In this document: in pieces, positions 16,899 to 26,275 of the stretch
How positions within the stretch are numbered: the first letter of the stretch is position 1
Layout: each line of letters opens with the position of its first letter
Source: Deltaproteobacteria bacterium
GTDB lineage: Bacteria > Desulfobacterota > Desulfobacteria > Desulfobacterales > UBA5852
Assembly: GCA_020444045.1 (NCBI GenBank)
Contig: JAHLLS010000024.1
Location: 1-64,000, forward strand
DNA length: 64,000 nucleotides
Reading direction: 5' to 3'
The notes under the pieces: generated by a model
Databases searched by the model: none
Told to the model about the DNA's origin: nothing
The model's input: only the letters and a program-made list of their open reading frames with translations
Translations under genes and position numbers: made by a program

Positions 16899-17987
16899 CT
16901 ACGGCTCCATCAGTTTGACTTTCATTCCATCGGCCAGGAAACTCGCACCGGCCACGGCAATGATGTCTCCCGGCGCAAGACCTTCAGTCGCGATGGCCTT
17001 TTTTTCTTCTAAACCGCGGAAGCGGACCGGCGTTTTTCTGACCATTGATGACTGGGGGTCATACACAAAGACATACCCCCGGCTCGCTTTCGCAGCCGGC
17101 AGGATGGCCTGGAGGGGAACGGTGTAACCGGGCGTCTGGTTTTCGTCGGCGATTGTAAGCGTTGCTTCAGCGGTCATGCCGGGTTTGACTTTCGCGTTCA
17201 AAACCACGAGCTCCACTTTGACCGGGAATGCATTGGCCTGGACAGCGGCGGAACCGATGAAGGAAATACGGCCTACGGCCGACTCTCCCGGGAGCGTGGG
17301 AAAGGTGATCCTTGCGGGGTCATCGATGTGAATCAGGTCGACGGTGCCCTCCGGAACCGTCAGCTGTACTTCCATTTGCCCTGTGGCATTGATTTCGAAG
17401 ATTTTCTGCCCGACCTGCACCTCCTCGTTGGGTTGTACCGACCGCCAGGCGATGGTGCCGTCGTAGGGCGCAACTAGCGTGGTTTTGCGCAGATTACGTT
17501 CGGCTTGCGCCAGTTTGGCCACCTGGAAATCGACCGCACTCTTGGTCGCCTTGTAGTTGTATTCGGCGGCTTCCAAGCGGCTTTGGACACCCGCCCCCTG
17601 ATCGTAGATCCGCTGCTCGCGATCGTACCGAGACTTTGATTCGTTCACTGCGTCCCGGGCCCTGACCAGCTCCGCCTTGACCGCATCCACATCCAACTGA
17701 TAGGGCTCCGGATCAAGCACCGCCAGGACCTGTCCCTTTGCCACCCGATCGCCAATATCCACGGCCACCGACGCCACCTGCCCGCCGACCTGAAAACTGA
17801 GGTCGGCAGCATCGACCGCGGCGACAACCGCGGGGAATTTCCGCTGCTGTTCGGCCGCCTGCGCACTGACGGTCATCGTCTTGATCGCTCGGACGACATC
17901 AACAACCTCCGCTTTTTCTTTGCAAGCCGTCAGGGCAGCCGATATGCAAAGAAGCCCGACCATCCGCTTCAACGTCTGTTTTGACAT
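16899..17987 (-). CDS. RND efflux periplasmic adaptor lipoprotein
   Basis: Membrane fusion protein of 362 residues joining permease and outer-membrane channel. It has a lipobox (ALTAC near residue 23), a lipoyl half-motif (VGGQVASVAVDIGDRVAKGQVLAVLDPEPYQLDVDA), a helical hairpin about residues 90-150, a second lipoyl half (TTLVAPYDGTIAWRSVQPNEEVQVGQ) and beta-barrel and membrane-proximal domains. The start was set at the ATG at 17987, which has AGAGGT five bases upstream; a longer frame of 22 residues has no site. It begins 12 bases after the DUF3313 gene. Confidence 0.92.
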   Translation of the reverse strand: MSKQTLKRMVGLLCISAALTACKEKAEVVDVVRAIKTMTVSAQAAEQQRKFPAVVAAVDAADLSFQVGGQVASVAVDIGDRVAKGQVLAVLDPEPYQLDVDAVKAELVRARDAVNESKSRYDREQRIYDQGAGVQSRLEAAEYNYKATKSAVDFQVAKLAQAERNLRKTTLVAPYDGTIAWRSVQPNEEVQVGQKIFEINATGQMEVQLTVPEGTVDLIHIDDPARITFPTLPGESAVGRISFIGSAAVQANAFPVKVELVVLNAKVKPGMTAEATLTIADENQTPGYTVPLQAILPAAKASRGYVFVYDPQSSMVRKTPVRFRGLEEKKAIATEGLAPGDIIAVAGASFLADGMKVKLMEP

Positions 17988-17998
17988 AGTAAACCTCT

Positions 17999-18679
17999 TT
18001 AGTTTTTTACGCCGTGAACCTGATCCAGATAAAGCTTGACCCTCTCGGCCCAATACTTAAACGCTTCCTCCGCCGATCCCCACTTCGAGAACCGTTCGGT
18101 GAAGCCAGCCGTTTTCTCGTCCTGAGCGACCGCGATCACGTCGTTGGTCAGGGAGTCCAGCGCCATCATTTCCGCACCGGTGGCCCCCGAACCTGCCCAG
18201 GAATCCGTGGCGCCTTTCTTGACAACACTGACGGCCAATCCAACGGGAATAATTGATGTAACACCGCTGAGGACGGGGTTGCTCTGCTGGAGATCGGTGA
18301 TGGCAAAACGAATCCGGAGGACGCCGGGTCCGGGCTCGGCTACGATGGGATAGGGCCCTTTGAGGGTGTCGACGAGTTGCTGATTGAAGTCGTCGGCCAG
18401 TTTTTTCAATTCATTGGGTTCGATGCCCTTGTATTCGGAATCGTCATCAAAGAAAAAGACCACGCTGTCCAGCATGACCTTGTCGTACTTGGCCCAATCC
18501 ACGCCCGGCTTGAGCCAGCGCAGCTTGACGCCATCTTTCGGCCCCGGTTCCAGCTTGGCGTAATACTCCCCCAGAAAGCCGGTTTTCGCATCGGCGCTTG
18601 TGTCTTTGGGGGTGTTTCCTGTCGTGGCACACCCCATCAACAAGAGGGCTCCCATGATCCAAATCATCGTCTTTTTCAT
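17999..18679 (-). CDS. DUF3313 lipoprotein
   Basis: A 226-residue lipoprotein with signal and lipobox LLMGC (Cys about residue 16). It is followed by a domain with WLKPGVDWAKYDKVMLDSVVFFFDDDSEYKGI and ADDFNQQLVDTLKGPYPIV, typical of DUF3313, whose function is unknown. The start is the second of two adjacent ATGs, with GGAGA seven bases upstream. It lies immediately before the RND adaptor with a 12-base gap, so it is probably expressed with the pump. Confidence 0.85.
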   Translation of the reverse strand: MKKTMIWIMGALLLMGCATTGNTPKDTSADAKTGFLGEYYAKLEPGPKDGVKLRWLKPGVDWAKYDKVMLDSVVFFFDDDSEYKGIEPNELKKLADDFNQQLVDTLKGPYPIVAEPGPGVLRIRFAITDLQQSNPVLSGVTSIIPVGLAVSVVKKGATDSWAGSGATGAEMMALDSLTNDVIAVAQDEKTAGFTERFSKWGSAEEAFKYWAERVKLYLDQVHGVKN

Positions 18680-18755
18680 CATTTTTCTCCCTATTTTCAT
18701 TGTGGACATCAACGGATCGATTGTTGCGATTGATGTTTTCGCGCGTGACGCACCC

Positions 18756-19181
18756 TTACATATGCAACCCACTTCTCGCTTTTTGAATGGTGCTGATGCC
18801 GGTTGACTGCAAAACCCTATCAAATCGGATTTCAGGCGCTTCGGTCGCCATCTCGATCACCAGGAGGACGGTGCGAAATTTTTCGCTCCGCAGGTGGCGT
18901 CGTAATACCTGTTCACTCGCCCAGATTTCTTCGAGCATGAAAACGCCCTTTGATAGGACATCCTGATACAGTCGGCAGCTGACGCAGCCCTCCTCGAGTT
19001 TGGTCTGCTCGATCATCGAACCGAGGATCAAGCGCGCTTCTTGGCGGTTTTTGGCCGCTATTTGCATCCGAAGGGTGGCGTGAATGTGGATGTCAGTACC
19101 CTGGTGTTCATCCGCCATGGGCGGCAGCAGTTGTTCTTCAGGCACGGGCTTCATCTCCGAAAAAGGTGTGTTGCATGACAC
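18756..19181 (-). CDS. ABM-domain (antibiotic biosynthesis monooxygenase-like) protein
   Basis: A 141-residue soluble protein whose middle matches the small ABM ferredoxin-like fold: ATLRMQIAAKNRQEARLILGSMIEQTKLEEGCVSCRLYQDV, then FMLEEIWASEQVLRRHLRSEKF. Members include quinol monooxygenases and heme-degrading enzymes, but many are uncharacterised. The start is uncertain: a GTG at 19181 has no clear site, and ATGs at 19154 and 19118 are alternatives. It sits between the sigma-54 activator and the DUF3313/RND genes on the same strand and may be the first gene that activator controls. Confidence 0.75.
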   Translation of the reverse strand: MSCNTPFSEMKPVPEEQLLPPMADEHQGTDIHIHATLRMQIAAKNRQEARLILGSMIEQTKLEEGCVSCRLYQDVLSKGVFMLEEIWASEQVLRRHLRSEKFRTVLLVIEMATEAPEIRFDRVLQSTGISTIQKARSGLHM

Positions 19182-19355
19182 ATCGACGGGAACTAACAGG
19201 CATGGAATGCGAAATTCATTCCAGAATTTCAGAAGATTGAAACTGGCATCCCGCTTATTGAAATCAAATGAAAAAGACGACGAAGATCGATTTTTACAGG
19301 GAGGACGACAAAAGAATGAGTGTCACTATTTCGGCATATTGCCGATATAACGGCA

Positions 19356-20894
19356 CTAACCAGAGGGACGTTGGATGCCAAGTTTTTTCATTTTCGATTG
19401 CAGGGTCGTCCGTTTCAACCCCAGCATCTGGGCAGCGCCTTGGGCACCCGTGACCCGCCAGCCGGTTTTCTCGAGAACACTCAAAATATGCCGGCGCTCG
19501 ACATCCGCCAGTGTGATGGTCGGCATCGTGTCCTCGGTTTTTTGCTTTGGTGGGTATACATGCAGGGTGGTTCCGTTGCACAGAATCATGGCGTGTTCGA
19601 TAATGTTACGCAGTTCCCGGGCGTTCCCCGGCCATGCATAGCGTTTCAGGGTCTCCATGTCCCGGCGGGGAATGTGGTCGATGCGTTTGTTCAATTTCTT
19701 TTCGTTTTGTTTGACAAACATCCAAACCAGCGGGGGGATATCCTCGGCGCGCTCCCTGAGCGGCGGAATCGAAATAGGGAACACGTTCAGCCGGTAGAAA
19801 AGATCGCTGCGAAATTTTCCCGCGGCGACTTCCTGGTCCAGGTTGCGATTGGTAGCGGCGATGGTGCGAATGTCAACCGTCAGGGATTGGGTGGACCCTA
19901 GCCGTTCAAACCGTCCCTCCTCGATGACACGCAGCAGCTTGGCTTGCAGGTCAAGGGGTAATTCGCCAATCTCGTCAAGAAAAAGGGTGGACCGGTCGGC
20001 CACCTCGAAACGGCCGGCCATACGGGTCATGGCACCGGTGTAGGCCCCTTTCTCACGGCCAAAGAGTTCGCTTTCGATTAGCGTGGGCGGCAGGACAGCA
20101 CAATTGATGGCAACCAGTGGCCTTTCTTTCCGCTTGCTGAGATTGTGGATGTTGCGGGCCAGGAGTTCTTTCCCGGTGCCGGTTTCGCCTGACAGGAGAA
20201 CGGTGGCATCGGTATCGGCCACTTGTTCCACCTGGGCGAGCACCCGCTTCATGGCATTGCTGCGGCCGACGATTTCTGTGTGTCCATATTGGAGCATGAT
20301 TTCATCCCGCAAGTAGATGTTCTCCTGCTCCAACTGCTCTTTCAAGCGCTGGATCTCCTCCAACTGCTCGCCAAGCGCTTGCTCCGTCTGCTTGCGGACA
20401 AGCGCATTGGCAAATATCTGTGTCACCAGCTCAATTTGCTGGACAACCGCTTCAGGCCAGTCTCTCTCCCGTCCCACCACCGCAAAGGTGAGCAGGCCGA
20501 ACACATCCCCCCCGCCAACCGATAACGGAACCCCCACCATGGATTGGGTGCCATAGCGGACGAAACTTTGCCGATCGCGGCCCGCTTCCGCCGGAAGGTC
20601 GTTCATTCTCGCAATGACGAGCGTTTCCCCTTCCAACACTTTGCGCAACGACCAGGGCCAGAAATCCTGGATGTTCATTTTCTCAGGGGGCGACACACTT
20701 TCCGGCGGCTGATGTAAATGGGTCAGCAGCAGCGTTCCGGGTTTTTCGCTGAAGACCTGGAAAAGTGTAGAACGATCGAAATCGAGACGCTCGCAAACAC
20801 GGCGCTGGGCAGCTTTTATCTCACTGTCGATCCGGTCGGCCGGGAGATTGATGAAGAAGGTCGAAATTTCTGCCAGCAGCCGTTCGAATTCCAT
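19356..20894 (-). CDS. Sigma-54-dependent transcriptional activator with GAF domain
   Basis: A 512-residue enhancer-binding protein. A GAF sensor domain occupies about residues 10-165, a coiled coil about 170-200 and the AAA+ domain about 205-440. The AAA+ domain has Walker A GETGTGKE, the sigma-54 contact loop GAYTGA (Tyr replaces the usual Phe, a known variant) and Walker B STLFLDEIGEL. A Fis-type HTH at the end reads GAAQMLGLKRTTLQSKMKKLG. There is no receiver domain, so it probably senses a ligand directly, as in FhlA or NorR. The start was set at the ATG at 20894 with AAGGGGG upstream. It heads the long minus-strand envelope cluster. Confidence 0.93.
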   Translation of the reverse strand: MEFERLLAEISTFFINLPADRIDSEIKAAQRRVCERLDFDRSTLFQVFSEKPGTLLLTHLHQPPESVSPPEKMNIQDFWPWSLRKVLEGETLVIARMNDLPAEAGRDRQSFVRYGTQSMVGVPLSVGGGDVFGLLTFAVVGRERDWPEAVVQQIELVTQIFANALVRKQTEQALGEQLEEIQRLKEQLEQENIYLRDEIMLQYGHTEIVGRSNAMKRVLAQVEQVADTDATVLLSGETGTGKELLARNIHNLSKRKERPLVAINCAVLPPTLIESELFGREKGAYTGAMTRMAGRFEVADRSTLFLDEIGELPLDLQAKLLRVIEEGRFERLGSTQSLTVDIRTIAATNRNLDQEVAAGKFRSDLFYRLNVFPISIPPLRERAEDIPPLVWMFVKQNEKKLNKRIDHIPRRDMETLKRYAWPGNARELRNIIEHAMILCNGTTLHVYPPKQKTEDTMPTITLADVERRHILSVLEKTGWRVTGAQGAAQMLGLKRTTLQSKMKKLGIQRPSG

Positions 20895-21110
20895 GCGCCC
20901 CCTTATCCCGTGCGTCGTTTTCCTTTTCACGGGAAAAATCGTTCGTTATCCGCCACTGTCCGACGGCAAAACCGTGCATACGCAATTGATCGGTTTATAT
21001 TTCACCGTCGCGTTAGGGCTCACCATTCAGATCGAGTCCCGTCGGAGCCCATGATTGCCCCATACCATGTTAGCCACCGCCTATTCAATGTGGCAATTTT
21101 TTCAGAAACC

Positions 21111-21383
21111 CTATAACTTGCGGGTATTGGCGACAACCGCTTCAACCACAAGCGTTCCAGAAATATGCTTTATTTCCGCAATGGCTCGAATTGACAGGGT
21201 GAGGTTGGCCGGTTCCTTGCGCGCTCCGGATTCCGGCCCCAATACCGGGCTGTCGGTTTCTACTATCAAACATTGCAGCGGCAGGTGGCGCACGCGTTTT
21301 TGCTCATGGGGGGAACGGAGGATGGAAGGTGGAATCGAGAAAATGGAAACGACCCATCGAACGATGCGGGTAATGCCGTATCC
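21111..21383 (-). pseudogene. TatD-family hydrolase C-terminal remnant
   Basis: The minus-strand frame reads SIPPSILRSPHEQKRVRHLP, then IVETDSPVLGPESGARKEPANL, IRAIAEIKHISG and VVANTRKL before a stop. This is the C-terminal third of a TatD metal-dependent DNase/hydrolase, including the metal-ligand Asp in ETDSP. The first two thirds with the other metal ligands are absent, and there is no start signal. It overlaps the intergenic DNA next to the activator gene. Confidence 0.65.
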
Positions 21384-21411
21384 CTGTTTCAACACATAGG
21401 ACGTGCTTGGA

Positions 21412-21951
21412 TCAAGGTTGATCGTCCGCAAGCGCCGCGCCGACGGCTATCATGATGATACCCGTGGTGGCAAAGGGGCAGAGCCTGCCGTCCACGACCA
21501 GCCGGATCGGGCGGCCTTCACCGGCGCTGCCCTCGATAATCGAGTTCACCAAGTGCCCGTCTTCCTGTCTGTCATAGCGAATGGTAAACCGGAGTGGGGT
21601 TTCACCGGCCACGACATGGTAGACGAGTCCGTCGGCGGTTTTCTCGATTTTGCCCATGGCCAGGGTCATCGCCCCGAAGGTGCCGGTGATCAGTTGATCC
21701 CCATCCCGGTGATAGGTAAAATTCAGGTCGTGGTAGGTGCCATTGATGTCGATCGCCCCGACAATGTCCGTGCCGCAGTTGTATATGGACCAGAGCGGAT
21801 GGCCGTCGGCCGTGCCGAAGACCTTGTCGTCCATGAAGTAAAGATCCATATCACTGCCGGATATATGGCGAGTCCCCTCACCCTGGGATGCGAATAGGCC
21901 GGCCGGTAAAAGCAGAAAAATGCCGGCCACAAAAGCAATCATACGCGTCAT
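21412..21951 (-). CDS. Uncharacterised secreted protein, 179 aa
   Basis: A small exported protein with a signal peptide (MTRMIAFVAGIFLLLPAGLF) and a beta-rich mature part with MDLYFMDDKVFGTADGHPLW and FTYHRDGDQLITGTFGAM. Two cysteines (in YNCGTD and RLCPFAT) could form a disulfide. I do not recognise the family. The start was set at the ATG at 21951; a TTG 54 bases earlier would bury the signal peptide. Ribosome-binding site is weak (CGGATA). It follows the L,D-transpeptidase gene on the same strand by 99 bases. Confidence 0.65.
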   Translation of the reverse strand: MTRMIAFVAGIFLLLPAGLFASQGEGTRHISGSDMDLYFMDDKVFGTADGHPLWSIYNCGTDIVGAIDINGTYHDLNFTYHRDGDQLITGTFGAMTLAMGKIEKTADGLVYHVVAGETPLRFTIRYDRQEDGHLVNSIIEGSAGEGRPIRLVVDGRLCPFATTGIIMIAVGAALADDQP

Positions 21952-22050
21952 ACGACAATATCCGTTTATCCGTTCCAAATGCCCCCTCCCGACCTCGATC
22001 ACCAATGAAAAACATTTTCAGTGCGATAAAATACCCTGTCTGCCATCCAT

Positions 22051-23772
22051 CTAAAATAGTTTGGTCTGGTTGGCAACCGAAACCATTAACGGGCCGCGCG
22101 GAGTGGCCGTGCTTTCATTCAGGGCGCTGAGAAGGGTTTGGTCGTGCCCGTAAATGTCTTTCCCAAAATGGGTCTCCCCGCCGGCGTCCACCCAGGCCGT
22201 CAAATAAACCAGGTGGACAGGCATGGGGTCGTCCAGGATGACGACCTGCCGCTGGTTGGAAGCCACCGCCTCCGCCAAACGGGCCTGGTCCCAATTCTGA
22301 TGCCGCAAAAGGAGGGTCACCAATTCCAACGGCGCTTCCACACGCACACAGCCGGACGAGAAAGGCCGGGACGACCGCTTGAAAAGGTTTTTGGAGGGGG
22401 TATCGTGGATGTAGACACTCAGTTCGTTGGGGAACATGAACTTCACCCGTCCCAGGGCGTTGTGGGCCGAGGGCTCTTGGCGCAGTCGAAACGGAAAATG
22501 GTCTTCGCTGAGGGATGCCCAGTTGATGGTGAAGGGGTTGAGTTCCCGGGCATCTTTGTCCCAGCTGTCAAAAACGCGAAAATTCTGACGCACCAGATAA
22601 GAGGGGTTTTCCTGGATTTTAGGCAGCAGGTCCTCACGGGCGATTTTGGGGGGCACATACCAGTAGGGGTTGATTTCAAGATACGTAATTTTACTGGATA
22701 GCACCGGCGTCGGGCGGCGTTTTTGCCCCACAATGGTGCGCATGGTTTTGACCACCTGCCCGGCCTCGATCACCTGCATCTGGAAGCCGGGAATGTTGAC
22801 CAGCACGTAGCGGGATCCGAGGTCTTCCGGCATCCAGCGCCAACGCTCCAGATTCAACTGGATCTGGCGAATGCGCTGCTCCACCGGAACATTCAGGGCG
22901 GCCAGGGTGCGTTCTCCCACAACCCCATCGGCATTTAATCCATGGCGGCGTTGAAACTCGGCCACGGCCGTCGCGAGGCGATCGTCGAAGCAAGCGGTCT
23001 TCAACTCGGAAGCGTCATGGACATCCCCGGAAACGCCCAAACGGTTCCGTAACTGCGCCACCCGCACGCCGCACTCGCCATGTTCCAGCGGTGGACCGTC
23101 ATCGATGGCCGACCAGCCCCCGGCCGTTTTGATTCTCTGGTATCGGGACAGGCTTTTTTGCAGCGCCCTGTAAGCCGTATGCTGCGGTCCCAATTGCGCA
23201 AAAAAAACGTCCAGTCGGCCGCTTTCCAGCGATTCCGCCAGTGCCACCGCCAGATCCCGAACAGGTTCCTTTTCCGTCGTCACACCATAGATCATCATTG
23301 GATCGATGCGCCCCATGGTGCGGTGCCAGGCGTAGCGCAACACCATTTCGGTCACGGCCAGGTCGAGCTGGACTTGTTTTCCATTAAAGGTCGGACCGAT
23401 GATGACCGGCCTTGTGGTCACACCATCCAGCAGATCGTCCAGCCAGGGGTTGCGGTAATCCGCATAGCGCAATCCCTGGTTGCCGGCCTGCTTTACAACC
23501 GCCAGGGCCATGGCCCCCTCGGGCAAAAGACCGAACTGGTCAACCCAGGCCGGTTCATAATCGCGAGTGGCGTAAAACCGAACCACCGCACGGTAGCTGT
23601 CAAAATGCCGGTCAGGGCAACTTGGCGTATCGCCAACCAACGGAGACTGCAACTGCTGCTCCAGTTGCCGCGCCGTCTCGGTCTGCCAATCCCCTGCCGA
23701 CGCGCCTGTGAACAGGCAGGCCAGCAGCATCACCGCCCCAAAGACCAGAATACCGATTCCTCTTGCCACCAT
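22051..23772 (-). CDS. L,D-transpeptidase (YcbB/LdtD-like)
   Basis: A 573-residue periplasmic enzyme that cross-links peptidoglycan stem peptides through 3-3 bonds or anchors proteins. It has a signal peptide (to about residue 26), a long N-terminal helical scaffold, a peptidoglycan-binding repeat (about residues 210-285; FQRRHGLNADGVVGERTLAALNV) and a YkuD catalytic domain beginning about 305. The catalytic motif is HDTPSKNLFKRSSRPFSSGC followed by VRVE, with the nucleophile Cys in SSGCVR. Architecture and length match E. coli LdtD. The ATG follows a G-rich stretch. Confidence 0.92.
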   Translation of the reverse strand: MVARGIGILVFGAVMLLACLFTGASAGDWQTETARQLEQQLQSPLVGDTPSCPDRHFDSYRAVVRFYATRDYEPAWVDQFGLLPEGAMALAVVKQAGNQGLRYADYRNPWLDDLLDGVTTRPVIIGPTFNGKQVQLDLAVTEMVLRYAWHRTMGRIDPMMIYGVTTEKEPVRDLAVALAESLESGRLDVFFAQLGPQHTAYRALQKSLSRYQRIKTAGGWSAIDDGPPLEHGECGVRVAQLRNRLGVSGDVHDASELKTACFDDRLATAVAEFQRRHGLNADGVVGERTLAALNVPVEQRIRQIQLNLERWRWMPEDLGSRYVLVNIPGFQMQVIEAGQVVKTMRTIVGQKRRPTPVLSSKITYLEINPYWYVPPKIAREDLLPKIQENPSYLVRQNFRVFDSWDKDARELNPFTINWASLSEDHFPFRLRQEPSAHNALGRVKFMFPNELSVYIHDTPSKNLFKRSSRPFSSGCVRVEAPLELVTLLLRHQNWDQARLAEAVASNQRQVVILDDPMPVHLVYLTAWVDAGGETHFGKDIYGHDQTLLSALNESTATPRGPLMVSVANQTKLF

Positions 23773-24238
23773 CCCCCCACTATTTCCAATACATCAATGA
23801 AAAATCGCCATTTTCGACGTCGTGCGATGTCGTGAGCTGTCAATCATCCGAATGGGTGGCCTGCAACGAGTGTAATAGCCGCCGAGACCTTCCCGTTTCC
23901 AAGACACAACACAAGCCTTCATTAACAACCTTATCAAGAAACGGGCCAATTTAAGCCACCTGAAAATATTTTTTAACTAATCGTTTTTTATGCTTATTTT
24001 ATCCTTCCTCATGGAAACACGATTGTTGCAATCGGCCAACTGGGAGTTCGTTTACCCAACCAGTAGGTAAAAAAGGAAAGAATGGCGCGGAAAAACAGAT
24101 GGCACCAGCCGCGGCACGGGTCAGGGACAATAGATCCGATGCAGGGCCCTTGGCCGCATCCCGAAAGATCATTTGTCTATCACATCGGTAAAGGGTATAG
24201 CGTGTGCAAACAAACCGTTTTTTAAAGGTTGAGGTGTC
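23773..24238. other. Divergent intergenic region before the DEAD-box helicase
   Basis: About 465 bases between the divergently transcribed L,D-transpeptidase and helicase genes. It must hold promoters for both but I see no strong sigma-70 or sigma-54 consensus. A long leader before the helicase would fit the cold-regulated leaders of RNA helicase genes; this is only inference. GAGGTG lies just before the helicase ATG. Confidence 0.4.
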
Positions 24239-25483
24239 ATGAAATTCGACAAATACGCTATTTCGGAAGATATTAAAAAAAACCTGGCCGGACTTGGATT
24301 TAAGAAACCCACGGATATTCAGTTCAAATCAATCCCGTCGATCCTGAAGGGTGAGGATGTGCTGGCCATTGCCCAGACGGGTACCGGCAAGACCCTTGCG
24401 TTTGCCATTCCAGTGATCGACCGAATTCACAGCTTTAAAACCAGTAAACGGGCGGTGGGTATAAAGTGCCTTGTGATGGTGCCCACGCGGGAGCTGGCCA
24501 TGCAGATCAACGATGTCTTTGCCCAACTGTCGCGGCACACCAAGGTCAAAAGCTACGTCGTCTACGGCGGGGTGGAGCAGGATGCCCAAATTAAAAAACT
24601 GCAGGACGGCATCGATATCCTGATTGCCACGCCGGGGCGCATGTTCGATCTGATCAGCCAGGGCTATATCAAGATCAAGGGCATTCAGACCCTCGTGCTG
24701 GACGAGGCCGACCGGATGCTGGACAAGGGATTTATTAACGATATCAAATCGGTCAAAAAGATGCTGCCCGGCAAACACCAGACCCTCTTTTTCTCCGCGA
24801 CCATCGATAAAACCATCAAGAAGCTGGCTTACTCCCAGGTCAAAAGCACGGCCATCCGCATCCAGATTTCACCGGAAGACCCGGTGTCGAAAAACGTCTC
24901 CCATTTTGTGATGTTCGTTGAAATGGATGACAAACGTTTTTTCCTGGAACGGTTTATCAATGAAAACCCGGACCGCCGGATGATGGTCTTTGTGCGCACG
25001 CGTGTCCGCGCCGAAAGAGTGGCCAAGGCCATGGAGCGCGCGGGCATCGCTGTTTTAGCCATTCACGGGGAAAAGGATCAGGCCCATCGATCCCAGGTGA
25101 TGCAGGGCTTCAAAGGGGGCGAAGCCAATGTGCTCATTGCCACGGATGTCAGCGCCCGGGGAATCGACATCCCGGATATACACTATGTGATCAACTATGA
25201 TATGCCGGTCGAACCCGAAACCTATGTTCACCGGATCGGCCGAACCGGGCGGGGATTCAACAAGGGTGTCGCCATATCCTTTTGCAGCAGCGAAGAAAAA
25301 GAGCGGCTTGCCGCTGTTCAGGAGCTCGTGAAGAAGCCCATCGAAGCAATCAAAATCAGCAAGAAAGATTACGCCCGCGCCATTGAAAGCCCGTCGGAGG
25401 CAACGAGCGCGGAAGCCCTTATACGGGAGCAGGAAGCCTGGGAGAATAAAAAAAGGAAAAAGAAGAAGAAAAAGCATCAATAA
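24239..25483 (+). CDS. DEAD-box ATP-dependent RNA helicase (RhlE-like)
   Basis: A 414-residue RNA helicase with every family motif in order: Q motif (FKKPTDIQFKSIP), AQTGTGKT, PTRELA, TPGR, DEAD (VLDEADRML), SAT (FFSATI), ARGIDIPDIHYVINYD and HRIGRTGR. The C-terminus is a short basic tail ending in a run of lysines (KKRKKKKKKHQ), common in RhlE-type enzymes and likely to bind RNA. It unwinds structured RNA in ribosome assembly or decay. GAGGTG precedes the ATG. Transcribed against its neighbours. Confidence 0.93.
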   Translation: MKFDKYAISEDIKKNLAGLGFKKPTDIQFKSIPSILKGEDVLAIAQTGTGKTLAFAIPVIDRIHSFKTSKRAVGIKCLVMVPTRELAMQINDVFAQLSRHTKVKSYVVYGGVEQDAQIKKLQDGIDILIATPGRMFDLISQGYIKIKGIQTLVLDEADRMLDKGFINDIKSVKKMLPGKHQTLFFSATIDKTIKKLAYSQVKSTAIRIQISPEDPVSKNVSHFVMFVEMDDKRFFLERFINENPDRRMMVFVRTRVRAERVAKAMERAGIAVLAIHGEKDQAHRSQVMQGFKGGEANVLIATDVSARGIDIPDIHYVINYDMPVEPETYVHRIGRTGRGFNKGVAISFCSSEEKERLAAVQELVKKPIEAIKISKKDYARAIESPSEATSAEALIREQEAWENKKRKKKKKKHQ

Positions 25484-25529
25484 AGGATAGGCCTCCCCGA
25501 GCGGCGGCTTGTTTTCATTGCAGCCCGTT

Positions 25530-26201
25530 TCAGATTTTTCGCCGGTCCTCGAGTTCTCTCAGAATACTTTTAGGGGGGTGGCCGTTGCCGCCGATCATCT
25601 GCTGAATCTCGCGTGTCAATCGGTTGCGGGCCGCGATGCGGGATAGCGCCTGAACACACTTCTTCAGTCTTTCAGAAGGTGATGTCATTTCCAGAAAGCC
25701 CTGGCGTTCGAGGGGGGCGAAGCCTTCCAGGGCCGCGATGGCAAATGAAAGCTGTTTCGGCGGGATGTGACCGTCGAGGGTCGACGCGTCGAAACCGGCA
25801 TCGATGCCGACGACCTCTTTGAGCAAATGCCCGGCAGCGTCAACGACGTCCGCCAGGTCATCTCCTGGGGCGTCCTCCCCATCGTCGAAGAAGAAAACCC
25901 GGGCTTCCATATAGGCCTGTTCTTCGATCAGTTCCCGAATGACAAACCGTTCGCCACCACGGGTCATGATATCCATACGGCCGTCATCGTATCGCTTTAG
26001 AACTTCCGTGATCCTGGCCATGCAGCCGACCGAGCGGATGGACTCCCCGTCGAACAGCACGATGCCGAACGGCCTGTCGTTCGCCAGACACTCGGATACC
26101 ATCTCTTTGTAGCGCTCTTCGAAAATATGCAGCGGCAGCAACATGTCCGGCAGCAAAACCAGTCCCAGTGGAAACAGGGGTATTTTGTGCGTTTTTTTCA
26201 C
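25530..26201 (-). CDS. Lon substrate-binding (LON N-terminal) domain protein
   Basis: A 223-residue cytosolic protein consisting of the Lon N-terminal (PUA-like) domain without the protease. It starts IPLFPLGLVLLPDMLLPLHIFEERYKEMV and continues FGIVLFDG, VGCMARITEVLKRYDDGRMDI and GGERFVI. The C-terminal half is helical. Stand-alone members are widespread and poorly characterised. The start was set at the GTG at 26201, which has GGAGGTGATC directly before it; this outweighs the TTG four codons earlier. Convergent with the helicase, 46 bases apart. Confidence 0.88.
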   Translation of the reverse strand: MKKTHKIPLFPLGLVLLPDMLLPLHIFEERYKEMVSECLANDRPFGIVLFDGESIRSVGCMARITEVLKRYDDGRMDIMTRGGERFVIRELIEEQAYMEARVFFFDDGEDAPGDDLADVVDAAGHLLKEVVGIDAGFDASTLDGHIPPKQLSFAIAALEGFAPLERQGFLEMTSPSERLKKCVQALSRIAARNRLTREIQQMIGGNGHPPKSILRELEDRRKI

Positions 26202-26275
26202 GATCACCTCCAATATGTGAAACCGGTTGAGAACAGCTTTTGAATTGTCGGGCGTTTAAACCACCATCCCTTATA

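Noticed and set aside
19205..19225. Sigma-54-like promoter before the ABM gene (TGGAAT-N5-TCGCA on the minus strand)
   Set aside because: GG/GC spacing fits but -24 and -12 both deviate from consensus; too weak to list as a feature.
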